Below are positions 53,260 through 61,392 of a stretch of 64,000 bases of DNA, piece after piece. A program made the position numbers and the translations under genes. The stretch is from Polluticoccus soli. Lineage in GTDB: Bacteria; Bacteroidota; Bacteroidia; Chitinophagales; Chitinophagaceae. The stretch's first letter is position 1. Each line of letters starts with the position of its first letter. The DNA is taken from the NCBI RefSeq assembly GCF_029269745.1, contig NZ_JARJHT010000001.1, forward strand, positions 2,046,001-2,110,000, written 5' to 3'. The notes beneath the pieces are model-generated. The model ran no database searches. It was not told where the DNA came from and was given only the letters and a program-made list of their open reading frames with translations.

Positions 53260-55032
53260 TTAAGCTTTCTGCAACTTAGGCTGCGTGTCTTTGCGCTCGC
53301 CGATCTGCTGGCGCCACATGGCGTAGTACAAGCCTTTTTCTTCTAGTAGATCGTGATGGGTACCTGTTTCTACTATGCGGCCTTTCTCCAGTACAAATAT
53401 TCTGTCGGCATGCATGATGGTTGATAACCTGTGCGCGATCATGACGGTGATGTGCTGGCGTTGTTGCGTTATGTTGCGTATTGTGTAAGAAATTTCTTCT
53501 TCCGTCAAAGAATCGAGTGCAGAAGTAGCCTCGTCAAATATCATCAGCCTTGGATGGCGCAGCAATGCACGTGCTATCGACAAGCGCTGGCGCTCACCGC
53601 CTGAAAGTTTCAGGCCGCCTTCGCCTATCATGGTATCAATACCGTTCTCGGCGCGGGCCAGAAGGTTTTGACAAGCCGCTTTTTGCAACACTTCCTGTAT
53701 CTCCTCGTCTGTGGCCTTGGGGTTAACGAACAGCAGGTTCTCTTTGATGGTACCTGAGAACAGCTGCGTGTCCTGTGTTACAAAACCTATCTGCCGGCGC
53801 AGCTCATCAAAATCTATTTCGGAGCTGGCAATATCGTTGTAATAGATCTGTCCGGCTTTTGGGGGATACAAGCCAACCAGCAGTTTTACCAGCGTTGTTT
53901 TACCCGACCCTGATGGGCCGACAAAAGCTACTGTTTGTCCCAGCTTTACTTCAAAAGATATCTCCTCGAGTGCAGCGCGTGTAGCAGTGTTGTGTTGAAA
54001 TGTCACACCTTCAAAACGCATTGACTTTACTTCGTGGATGGCCTGGGGGTGTGCCGGTTTGCGCTCTGCAGGTTTGCTCATCAGCTGTTTGAGGTTGTTC
54101 AGCGATGCCTCAGCCTCGCGCCAGGTTAGGATGATATTTCCCAATTCCTGCAACGGACCGAAGATGAAGAAGGTATAGAACTGCATGGTCACCATCTGGC
54201 CCAGCGTCAACTTGTCTTTAAAAACAAAGTACAGCAGGGCGAACATGATACACTGCCTCAGGAAGTTGACGAACGTACCCTGCACAAAAGATATAGAGCG
54301 CATGCCGCGTACTTTCTTCAGTTCCAGGCCGAGTATCTTGATGGTTGTCGAGTTGAGGCGGTTGATCTCCTGTTGGGTAAGGCCGAGGCTTTTAACCAGC
54401 TCAATGTTGCGAAGGCTTTCGGTTGTGCTGCCTGCCAGTGCATTGGTTTCTTTGAGGATGCTGCTCTGGATTACTTTGATCTTTTTACTGAGCAAGCTGG
54501 TGAGCCAGCCCAGTATCAAAGCGCCACCAAGGTAGATAAGTACCAGCCAGCTGCTAAGGCTGATGGCATACACCACAACAAATACAATACCTACGACGGT
54601 AGTAAACAGGATGTTGACGAAGGCGTTGATGAACTTCTCGCAGTCTGAACGCACTTTTTGAAGTATGGAAAGGGTCTCACCGCTACGCTGGTCTTCAAAT
54701 TCCTGGAAGGGTAGGCTCAGGGCGTGCTGCAGGCCATCGGTGTACAACCGGGCGCCAAACTTCTGGATAACGACGTTGACTGTATAGTCCTGGAAGGCCT
54801 TAGCTATCCTGGATATCATGGCAGTGCCGATAAGCAGCAGTAAACCGCCGGTTATGCCTTTGATGAACTGATCGAGTGTCCAGGCATGAGGCTGTTTGGC
54901 ATAAGGGTCGATGATGTAATGACCGAATATATATGGATCAAGCAGGGAAAAGACCTGGTTGATGGCGGCCAGCACTAAGGCAAGGACGATCAGCCATTTA
55001 TGTCGCGAAAGATATTGTAGGAGTAATTTCAT
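53260..55032 (-). CDS. MsbA/lipid-type ABC exporter (fused permease-ATPase)
   Basis: 590 residues. Six membrane segments (about 15-300, last by GPLQELGNII), then an ATPase: Walker A GPSGSGKTT (372-380), Q-loop FVTQDTQLFSGTIKENL, signature LSGGERQRLS (476-485), Walker B LMIFDEATSALDS (496-508), and H-loop His534. One complete half-transporter that works as a homodimer. Bacteroidota homologues export lipids, drugs or peptides; the substrate is not known. Single gene on minus, with a long AT-rich upstream region. Confidence 0.94.
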   Translation of the reverse strand: MKLLLQYLSRHKWLIVLALVLAAINQVFSLLDPYIFGHYIIDPYAKQPHAWTLDQFIKGITGGLLLLIGTAMISRIAKAFQDYTVNVVIQKFGARLYTDGLQHALSLPFQEFEDQRSGETLSILQKVRSDCEKFINAFVNILFTTVVGIVFVVVYAISLSSWLVLIYLGGALILGWLTSLLSKKIKVIQSSILKETNALAGSTTESLRNIELVKSLGLTQQEINRLNSTTIKILGLELKKVRGMRSISFVQGTFVNFLRQCIMFALLYFVFKDKLTLGQMVTMQFYTFFIFGPLQELGNIILTWREAEASLNNLKQLMSKPAERKPAHPQAIHEVKSMRFEGVTFQHNTATRAALEEISFEVKLGQTVAFVGPSGSGKTTLVKLLVGLYPPKAGQIYYNDIASSEIDFDELRRQIGFVTQDTQLFSGTIKENLLFVNPKATDEEIQEVLQKAACQNLLARAENGIDTMIGEGGLKLSGGERQRLSIARALLRHPRLMIFDEATSALDSLTEEEISYTIRNITQQRQHITVMIAHRLSTIMHADRIFVLEKGRIVETGTHHDLLEEKGLYYAMWRQQIGERKDTQPKLQKA

Positions 55033-55405
55033 AAGGAAGGGGCAAAGTTAATATGTTATGGCGTGCTGATTTGTTACAGCCCGTTAAATGTTCTTTATGT
55101 GCAATTCAGCTATATCAATGGTTTCGGGGCAAATTTGTTACAAATTGATACGAAATTTTCAATGTTCTAATAACTGGGCTAAAAAGTTAACTGGCTGATA
55201 TTCAATTCTAATATGTTCATGGTTGTTGGCTCTTGTGTACTTTTTAGCCCGTTTTCAAAAAAAGCGAGAAACGCCAACAGTAGCTGGATCGCAAAAGGAA
55301 CGATCCGTCCAGTATAGCAAATATACGATATTTTATTTATTTTATAAAGCTATATAATGGCATAGTTTTTACGCCCGCTAGCTTACAACCACTTAAATAA
55401 CAGGT
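55033..55405. other. Long AT-rich gene-free region with a wide inverted repeat
   Basis: No credible ORF longer than about 20 codons. Contains a 12-bp perfect inverted repeat GGGCTAAAAAGT/ACTTTTTAGCCC (55176-55187/55239-55250) with a 51-nt interval, and a smaller hairpin GGATCG/CGATCC near 55288-55310. Probably holds the divergent promoters of the ABC exporter (minus) and the PfpI gene (plus). The wide inverted repeat could be a structured small RNA; this is speculative. Confidence 0.5.
55176..55250. repeat. 12-bp inverted repeat around a 51-nt interval
   Basis: GGGCTAAAAAGT...ACTTTTTAGCCC. The downstream arm is followed by GTTTTC, weakly like a terminator. The interval contains a 13-codon minus-strand reading frame that I do not regard as a gene. 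Confidence 0.7.
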
Positions 55406-55993
55406 ATGAAAAAGCTTAAAGGCATACGCGTTGCTATTCTCACCGAGGAAGGATTTGAAGAGTCGGAATTGCTGAAACCCAAGGAAGCCCTTGAAGACGA
55501 GGGCGTTAAGATCGATATTATCTCTCCCGAAAGCGGCAAGATCAGGAGCTGGGATAAAAAGGACTGGGGCAGCAAAATAGCTGTAGATAAAACTGTTGAC
55601 GAGGCCAGCGAAGGCGACTATGACGCACTCATTTTACCGGGTGGGGTCATCAATCCTGATAAACTGCGTCGGAATGAAAAGGCGGTATCATTCGCAAAAA
55701 TATTCCTGCAATCGGGCAAGCCGGTAGCGGCTATTTGCCATGGCCCGCAACTGCTGGTTGAAACAGGGCTACTACCCGGCATGACCTTGACATCTACAGC
55801 CGCTATAAAGACCGACCTGAAAAATGCAGGCGCCAACTGGATAGACCAGGAGGTGGTGCACCATGCCAACCTGATAACCAGCCGTAAGCCCGCCGACCTG
55901 AAGGCCTTTAACGAGGAGCTCATCAAAACCCTGGAAAATATTCATAGCCAGCGCGTTAATAACACCGCCATGGCTGGTGCGATACCAGAATAA
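55406..55993 (+). CDS. DJ-1/PfpI-family protein
   Basis: 195 residues. Type 1 glutamine-amidotransferase-like fold; nucleophile Cys111 in AAICHGPQLLVE on the strand-helix elbow, conserved acid near EEGFEESEL, and ALILPGGV. The ETGLL and DLKAFNEELIKTL end is typical of the PfpI/YhbO branch, reported as glyoxalase III, deglycase or protease-like. Which of these applies cannot be told from sequence. Single gene with a terminator. Confidence 0.93.
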   Translation: MKKLKGIRVAILTEEGFEESELLKPKEALEDEGVKIDIISPESGKIRSWDKKDWGSKIAVDKTVDEASEGDYDALILPGGVINPDKLRRNEKAVSFAKIFLQSGKPVAAICHGPQLLVETGLLPGMTLTSTAAIKTDLKNAGANWIDQEVVHHANLITSRKPADLKAFNEELIKTLENIHSQRVNNTAMAGAIPE

Positions 55994-56001
55994 CATAAAA
56001 G

Positions 56002-56034
56002 AAAAAGCCCTCGCTAGACAAGGGCTTTTTTCTT
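56002..56034 (+). terminator. Rho-independent terminator of the PfpI gene
   Basis: 10-bp stem AAAAAGCCCT/AGGGCTTTTT with a 9-nt loop (56012-56020), then TCTTT. Confidence 0.88.
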
Positions 56035-56047
56035 TATCATGAATTCT

Positions 56048-56722
56048 TTAGCTCAGGTACCAGTAGGCCGCGAGTTGTATCACTATGCCCAGCGCATAAC
56101 CCAACCAGATTTCTGAAGCATGATGCGCGCGCAGCAGCATGCGGGCCGTGCCAATAAGGCCCGCTATCAACAAACCGAGAAAAAGGGGCAGGGTAAGGCT
56201 AATTGGACTGATAAACATTAGGGCTATCAGCATGCCGATCATACCACCTGCACCCGTTGTGTGCATGCTTACCTTAACAAATATGTTGGCAATAAAAAGA
56301 GCCACCAGGTTCCAGTAACTGCCTAATAGCAGTAACCTCAGTAAAAACGGCGCATTAGCTTGTTTGTAGAAATAGTAGAGTGTGAAGTAAAAGATCATAC
56401 ACACCGTAAGTGGTATGTAGCGGTCCCTTGGTTTGTACAGGTGTATACTTTCCACAAAGCCCAGCGCTTTCATCAACAACACACTGAGTATTGGAAAGAA
56501 AGCAGTACAGGCAAATACCGGTGCCATGTATACAAAGCCGAAGTCCTTGGCATCAACACTTGCAAAGCTGGCGGGTACGAACTTGTACATAGCATACAGA
56601 AGTATACTCGGCATGAACACCGGGTGAAATATGAATGATATCACCAGGGCCAGCTTTTCAGTTGGCTTTAATGGCAGCTTTGGCTCAAACGTGTCTATAA
56701 ACTCTTTTGTTTCTTTCAGCAT
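56048..56722 (-). CDS. PAP2-like membrane phosphatase coupled to metH
   Basis: 224 residues from the ATG at 56722, which overlaps the metH TAA by one base (TAATG) and is preceded by GGAAGG. A longer ORF from 56749 would overlap metH by 28 bp and is not preferred. Six membrane segments. PAP2-type motifs in order, all diverged: KPRDRYIP (C1-like), SMHTTGAGG (C2, usually PSGH), RMLLRAHHASEIWLGY (C3, usually SR..H...D). The missing canonical PSGH and final Asp make activity uncertain, but this variant is common in Bacteroidota. Substrate, if any, is a lipid pyrophosphate or phosphate. Confidence 0.82.
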   Translation of the reverse strand: MLKETKEFIDTFEPKLPLKPTEKLALVISFIFHPVFMPSILLYAMYKFVPASFASVDAKDFGFVYMAPVFACTAFFPILSVLLMKALGFVESIHLYKPRDRYIPLTVCMIFYFTLYYFYKQANAPFLLRLLLLGSYWNLVALFIANIFVKVSMHTTGAGGMIGMLIALMFISPISLTLPLFLGLLIAGLIGTARMLLRAHHASEIWLGYALGIVIQLAAYWYLS

Positions 56723-59424
56723 TATCCTTCCAGTATTGGTGATAACCATTTTGTTGCCTCTTCTATGCTCATGCCTTTGCGTTTTGCATAGTCGTTCAAC
56801 TGGTCTTCAGATATTTTACCTACACCGAAATAGGTGCTTTGCGGATGGCTGAAATACCAGCCGCATACCGAGGCGCCGGGATACATAGCCAGCGATTCCG
56901 TAAGCTCGATACCTGCGTTTTCGGTTGCGTTCAGCAGGTCGAACAGTTTGTACTTCTCCGTATGATCGGGGCAGGCAGGGTAGCCTGGCGCCGGACGAAT
57001 ACCCTGGTATTCTTCTTTGATCAGATCTTCGTTGCTCAGCGTTTCGTTCTTTACATATCCCCAGAATTCTGTACGGGTACGCTTGTGCAACACTTCAGCA
57101 AAAGCTTCAGCCAGTCTGTCAGCCAGTGCCTGCAGCATGATCTTATTATAGTCGTCGTGGTTATCTACAAATTTCTTCAAGTGCGGCTCAATGCCGTGTA
57201 TGCTTACTGCGAAGGCGCCCATATAGTCATCTGCTACAGGGCTGATGAAGTCGGCCAGGGAGAAGTTAGGTTGTCCTGCAGCTTTCTTTTGTTGCTGGCG
57301 CAGGTGTTCTAGCGCAAAGAGTTCCTTACCATTGTCATCTTTTACAATTACAGTATCCGGTGCCGTTTTGTTGGCGTTCCAGAAACCTACTACGCCTTTC
57401 GCCGTTAGCCATTTCTCTGAAATGATCTGGTCGAGCAGGGCATTCGCATCGTTAAACAGCTTGGTGGCTTCGGTGCCTACGTGCTCGTCTTTCAGTATGT
57501 CGGGGTACTTGCCGCGCATTTCCCACGTAATGAAGAACGGTCCCCAGTCTATGAATTGCCTGATCTCAGCGAGATCGTAGCTATCGAACGATTTGATTCC
57601 GGTAAATGTTGGTTTCGGTGGTGTGTAGCCTTCCCAGTTTATCTTCACAGGATTTTGCTGTGCGTCACCGAAACTGATATATTGTTTCACCGTCCGCTTA
57701 CTCGCAAAATCCTCGCGCAGTTTTTTGTATTCCGTATCTATACCTCCAAGGAAGCCGGGTTTCTGCTCTTTGTTCAACAGGTTACCCGCTACAGTCACGC
57801 TACGGCTGGCGTCCAGCACGTGCACCACGCCTTCCTGGTATTCTGGTGATATCTTGATAGCGGTGTGCATGCGCGACGTAGTAGCACCACCTATCAGCAG
57901 GGGTTGGTTCATGTTGCGGCGCTTCATTTCTTTGGCCACGTGCACCATCTCGTCGAGCGATGGTGTGATAAGACCACTGAGACCGATGATGTCTACATTT
58001 TCTTTCTGCGCTGTTTCCAGTATTTTATCTGCAGGTACCATCACGCCAAGGTCGATGATATCGTAACCGTTACAACCAAGTACCACGCCCACAATGTTCT
58101 TGCCGATATCGTGCACGTCGCCTTTTACGGTTGCCAGTAATATTTTAGCCGCGCCGGCTGTTTCTTCGTTCACAGTGCCCGCGGCAATGTGTGCCAGCCT
58201 GCGTTGTTCTTTTTCTGCTTCTATATAAGGGGTGAGTACAGCTACTGATTTTTTCATCACGCGTGCGCTTTTCACTACCTGTGGCAGAAACATCTTTCCG
58301 CTACCAAACAGATCGCCCACTACGTTCATGCCATCCATCAGCGGACCTTCGATCACGTCGAGTGGTTTGGGGTATTTCTGGCGTGCTTCTTCAGTATCCT
58401 GGTCTATATAGTCGGTAATACCGTTCACCAGTGCGTGTTTCAGACGTTCTTCAACAGAAGTACCACGCCATGCATCGTCTTTCTTTTCTTCTTTGCCTTT
58501 GGCTTTTACCGTTTCTGCAAATGTTACGAGGCGTTCCGTCGCATCAGGCCTGCGGTTCATTACCACGTCTTCGCACAGTTCGCGCAGTTGCGGTTCTATT
58601 TCGTCGTACACCTGCAGGGCGCCGGCGTTCACAATACCCATATCCATGCCTGCTTTGATAGCATGCAGCAGGAATACGCTGTGTATTGCCTCGCGCACCA
58701 CATCATTACCACGGAAAGAGAACGAAACGTTACTTACACCACCACTCACCTTGGTAAGTGGCATTCTTTGTTTTATCTGGCGGGTAGCTTCAATGAACTC
58801 TACCGCGTAGTTATTATGTTCTTCGATACCGGTTGCAATCGCGAAGATGTTCGGATCGAAGATGATGTCTTGCGGGTGGTAACCCACTTGCTGGGTCAGT
58901 ATGTCGTATGCCCTTTGGCAAATGTCTACCCTGCGTTGCAGTGTATCTGCCTGGCCATTCTCATCAAATGCCATTACGATAACAGCAGCACCAAAGCTTT
59001 TGCATATGAATGCCTGCTCAATGAATTTCTCCTCGCCTTCTTTCAGCGATATAGAGTTAACAATACACTTGCCTTGTACGCATTTCAATCCAGCCTCGAT
59101 GATCGCAAACTTCGACGAATCGAGCATGATGGGGATCTTGGCAATATCTGGTTCGCTTTGCAACAGGTTCAGGTAAGTGGTCATGGCTTGCACGCCGTCT
59201 AGCAGGGCATCGTCCATGTTCACATCCAGCACCTGAGCGCCGCTTTCTACTTGCTGGCGGGCTACTGAAAGAGCTTCTTCATATTTGTTCTCCTTTATCA
59301 GTCGCGCAAACTTTTTCGAGCCGGTAACGTTAGTACGCTCACCTACATTCACAAAATTTGTCTCCGGTCGAACCACCAGAGGTTCCAGTCCACTTAAACG
59401 AAGAAACGGTTTTATTGAGGGCAT
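56722..59424 (-). CDS. metH: Cobalamin-dependent methionine synthase lacking the homocysteine domain
   Basis: 900 residues. Pterin (methyl-folate) binding domain about 15-280 ([41 protein letters not shown]); cap domain about 340-420; B12-binding domain about 425-560 with cobalt ligand His438 in [13 protein letters not shown]; AdoMet activation domain about 640-900 ([15 protein letters not shown]). A full MetH has ~350 more residues at the N-terminus for homocysteine. Bacteroidota often split that domain off as an adjacent gene, but the upstream gene here is unrelated. An exact -7 box (59448-59455) shows transcription starts right before this ATG. Confidence 0.96.
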   Translation of the reverse strand: MPSIKPFLRLSGLEPLVVRPETNFVNVGERTNVTGSKKFARLIKENKYEEALSVARQQVESGAQVLDVNMDDALLDGVQAMTTYLNLLQSEPDIAKIPIMLDSSKFAIIEAGLKCVQGKCIVNSISLKEGEEKFIEQAFICKSFGAAVIVMAFDENGQADTLQRRVDICQRAYDILTQQVGYHPQDIIFDPNIFAIATGIEEHNNYAVEFIEATRQIKQRMPLTKVSGGVSNVSFSFRGNDVVREAIHSVFLLHAIKAGMDMGIVNAGALQVYDEIEPQLRELCEDVVMNRRPDATERLVTFAETVKAKGKEEKKDDAWRGTSVEERLKHALVNGITDYIDQDTEEARQKYPKPLDVIEGPLMDGMNVVGDLFGSGKMFLPQVVKSARVMKKSVAVLTPYIEAEKEQRRLAHIAAGTVNEETAGAAKILLATVKGDVHDIGKNIVGVVLGCNGYDIIDLGVMVPADKILETAQKENVDIIGLSGLITPSLDEMVHVAKEMKRRNMNQPLLIGGATTSRMHTAIKISPEYQEGVVHVLDASRSVTVAGNLLNKEQKPGFLGGIDTEYKKLREDFASKRTVKQYISFGDAQQNPVKINWEGYTPPKPTFTGIKSFDSYDLAEIRQFIDWGPFFITWEMRGKYPDILKDEHVGTEATKLFNDANALLDQIISEKWLTAKGVVGFWNANKTAPDTVIVKDDNGKELFALEHLRQQQKKAAGQPNFSLADFISPVADDYMGAFAVSIHGIEPHLKKFVDNHDDYNKIMLQALADRLAEAFAEVLHKRTRTEFWGYVKNETLSNEDLIKEEYQGIRPAPGYPACPDHTEKYKLFDLLNATENAGIELTESLAMYPGASVCGWYFSHPQSTYFGVGKISEDQLNDYAKRKGMSIEEATKWLSPILEG

Positions 59425-59447
59425 TCTATTATATATGAAAAACGTTG

Positions 59448-59455
59448 CAAAGGTA
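59448..59455 (-). promoter_or_regulatory. -7 promoter box of metH
   Basis: TACCTTTG on minus, exact TAnnTTTG, 23 bp before the metH ATG. The leader is only about 15-20 nt, too short for a SAM or cobalamin riboswitch. Confidence 0.65.
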
Positions 59456-59467
59456 GAAACTAATAGG

Positions 59468-60355
59468 CTAATTGCTGCCCTTAGCCCTTAATATTATATA
59501 TGTAGGCGTATTGAGCTTAGATGAGGCTTTAAGGTAATGTATGGAGCTGCCTGTTGTGAGTTTAAGCATGGCTGTATTAGAGGGCTCGCTACCCTCGCTG
59601 ATCGCTACCAGCGCAATGGTATCGGTTTTGCCAGTCAATTGAAAAGTAAGCTGTTTCCTGGTCGAGGCAAGTGAATGCCGCGACAATATCGTTTGCCTGT
59701 TGTGTAGTACCGACACAATATCACCATCTATGTGTTGATCATCCCAAAGCTCAAGCGTGGCAGTTGATGATGTGTAAGTAGTTTCAAAGCTTGAACCGCT
59801 GTTTACTGTGGTAGCGTTAGTCTGGCTCGTGTCTGGCTCCCGCAATCGCGCCTTTAGCGGTTTCAGTAGACTATCGGCTGTCGGGTTTTGCTTCATTAGC
59901 TTGTCAAGCACATCTGTAGCGCTGTATAATACAATGCTACCTTTTGCGCACTGGCTTTTACCACCTGACCGGTAGCCAGTAAAACGTCCTTTCAATGCCT
60001 TGCCCTTTTTCATGCCCGCCAACTTTAGCCGCGCGTGTACAAAACAAAAGCTATCCCTGGCAGCAGTTGATTTGGTATTAGAGATGTTAACCTCTCTAAA
60101 TACCAGTTCTTTTTTGCTTTCGTTAATGGAACCGGTGACGGCCGACCTTGTCTGATTCTTGCCGCCAATGTCAGTTATAGAAAAACCTTTGATCGTGCCT
60201 GCTGAATCTTTGAACTGAAGTTTATAAGTGTAGCTACCGGCACCATCAACTGTCAATGATCCGACCAGGATATATTCCTGTGCGGTGAGTTGGCCAAAGT
60301 CACACCAAAGCAATAATAAAAAGGTTATGTATCTAAAAGCTTTGCGTTCAGGCAT
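59468..60355 (-). CDS. Secreted hypothetical protein
   Basis: 295 residues. Signal peptide (..CDFGQLTAQ). Residues ~27-150 form one beta-rich domain ([21 protein letters not shown]). After a low-complexity S/T/N linker (~175-200) comes a second domain (~200-295) with [37 protein letters not shown], a small beta-sandwich that I know as the tail of Bacteroidota surface and OmpA-like proteins. No enzyme motif. The stop lies 43 bp before metH. Divergent from the small membrane protein genes, with only 38 bp between starts. Confidence 0.78.
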   Translation of the reverse strand: MPERKAFRYITFLLLLWCDFGQLTAQEYILVGSLTVDGAGSYTYKLQFKDSAGTIKGFSITDIGGKNQTRSAVTGSINESKKELVFREVNISNTKSTAARDSFCFVHARLKLAGMKKGKALKGRFTGYRSGGKSQCAKGSIVLYSATDVLDKLMKQNPTADSLLKPLKARLREPDTSQTNATTVNSGSSFETTYTSSTATLELWDDQHIDGDIVSVLHNRQTILSRHSLASTRKQLTFQLTGKTDTIALVAISEGSEPSNTAMLKLTTGSSIHYLKASSKLNTPTYIILRAKGSN

Positions 60356-60393
60356 TTGGTTGTATATCTTGTCGCAAAATACTTTAAACCTCT

Positions 60394-60864
60394 ATGAAAA
60401 ACCTTATTTACCCGGTAATATGCTTTCTTATTGCATTAGTGTTCAGCCCGGAGCCCGTTAGTGCGGCATTCCCTGTAAATGCCGATGCGGAAATTTCTGT
60501 CAAAACAGAAAAGCGTTCCTTCGATGAATTCATCAACGCGACGGTCGCAAAATATAACCTGCCCGCTCCTCCTTACAATGGTGAGGGTGCTGACAACCCT
60601 GCGTTGAGCATCGCGTCGCTGGGACTTGCTATCGGCGGGCTAGCTGCTATAGCAGTGGCACTTTACTCCCTGATGTGGGTTTTGTTGATCCCTGCTGGTC
60701 TGCTAGGCATCGCTTCTATTATTTTGGGAGCAATGGGTGCGCGCAGGCGGCCGTTGCGCGGAATAGGTATTGCCGGATTTTCGCTGGGAATAGTTGATCT
60801 TTCTATACTTGTAGTTATCGGCATTTTCGCATTCTTCGTAGCACTCCTGCTGGGAGGATTTTAA
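60394..60864 (+). CDS. Small secreted/membrane protein, paralogue 1
   Basis: 156 residues. Signal-like hydrophobic start (..PEPVSAAFP), a short conserved extracytoplasmic segment (EISVKTEKRSFDEFINATVAKY), then three hydrophobic segments with GIGIAGFSLGIVDLS near the end. The DUF4190-like Gly-rich 'G.G.AG...G...' pattern is visible. The next gene (60907) is a tandem paralogue (EISAKTERRSFDELVNTAIERF; GLGIAGYVLGIIDLT). Function unknown. Confidence 0.75.
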   Translation: MKNLIYPVICFLIALVFSPEPVSAAFPVNADAEISVKTEKRSFDEFINATVAKYNLPAPPYNGEGADNPALSIASLGLAIGGLAAIAVALYSLMWVLLIPAGLLGIASIILGAMGARRRPLRGIGIAGFSLGIVDLSILVVIGIFAFFVALLLGGF

Positions 60865-60906
60865 TCTGGCAGTTTGTCTCATCGGAAAAGAAAACAGTTA
60901 ACCCCT

Positions 60907-61392
60907 ATGAAAAACTTTATTTACGCCATCGTATGTCTGTCAATGATGCTCACGTTTCCGGAACGGACTGCCTATGCAGCGTTCCCGATAAAAGCTGGCG
61001 AAGAGATATCTGCAAAGACAGAGCGGCGATCGTTTGATGAGCTGGTTAACACCGCAATAGAAAGATTCCACTTACCCCTGAAGCCCACACGCGACATAAC
61101 GGAAACGAAGGGTAAGGTATTGAACATCGTTTCCTTTGCTCTTGGTTTTACGGGCGCGGGCGCAATTACAGTAGCAGCCTTTGCGCCAGCCGCGGCATTG
61201 ACACTGTTAGCGTTAGCTACAGGAATGGGCATAGCTGCTATCATAACGGGCGTAAAGGGATCGGAAAGCGATGCGCCGTTAAAGGGTTTAGGAATTGCCG
61301 GCTATGTTTTGGGAATTATTGATCTGACAGCACTGTTGATTGTATTAATCGCAACGGTAGTTCTTTTGGCGCTCATTTTATTTGGTAATTAG
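60907..61392 (+). CDS. Small secreted/membrane protein, paralogue 2
   Basis: 161 residues from the ATG at 60907; the TTG at 60874 is rejected, since the ATG gives a signal peptide identical in style to paralogue 1 (MKNFIYAIVCLSMMLTF). Same architecture: RSFDELVN segment, then Gly/Ala-rich hydrophobic segments ending GIAGYVLGIIDLTALL. Lies 42 bp after paralogue 1, likely co-transcribed. Its last 15 bp overlap the 3' end of ligA on the other strand. Confidence 0.75.
   Translation: MKNFIYAIVCLSMMLTFPERTAYAAFPIKAGEEISAKTERRSFDELVNTAIERFHLPLKPTRDITETKGKVLNIVSFALGFTGAGAITVAAFAPAAALTLLALATGMGIAAIITGVKGSESDAPLKGLGIAGYVLGIIDLTALLIVLIATVVLLALILFGN

Noticed and set aside
55176-55250. 6S RNA or SRP RNA in the long intergenic region
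   Set aside because: The interval is too short for 6S and lacks its central bubble; the conserved SRP RNA loop sequence is absent.
60896-60909. AACCCCTATG before paralogue 2 as another TAGGGGTA sigma-site
   Set aside because: It is in the reverse orientation relative to the gene, overlaps the start codon, and has no second box.
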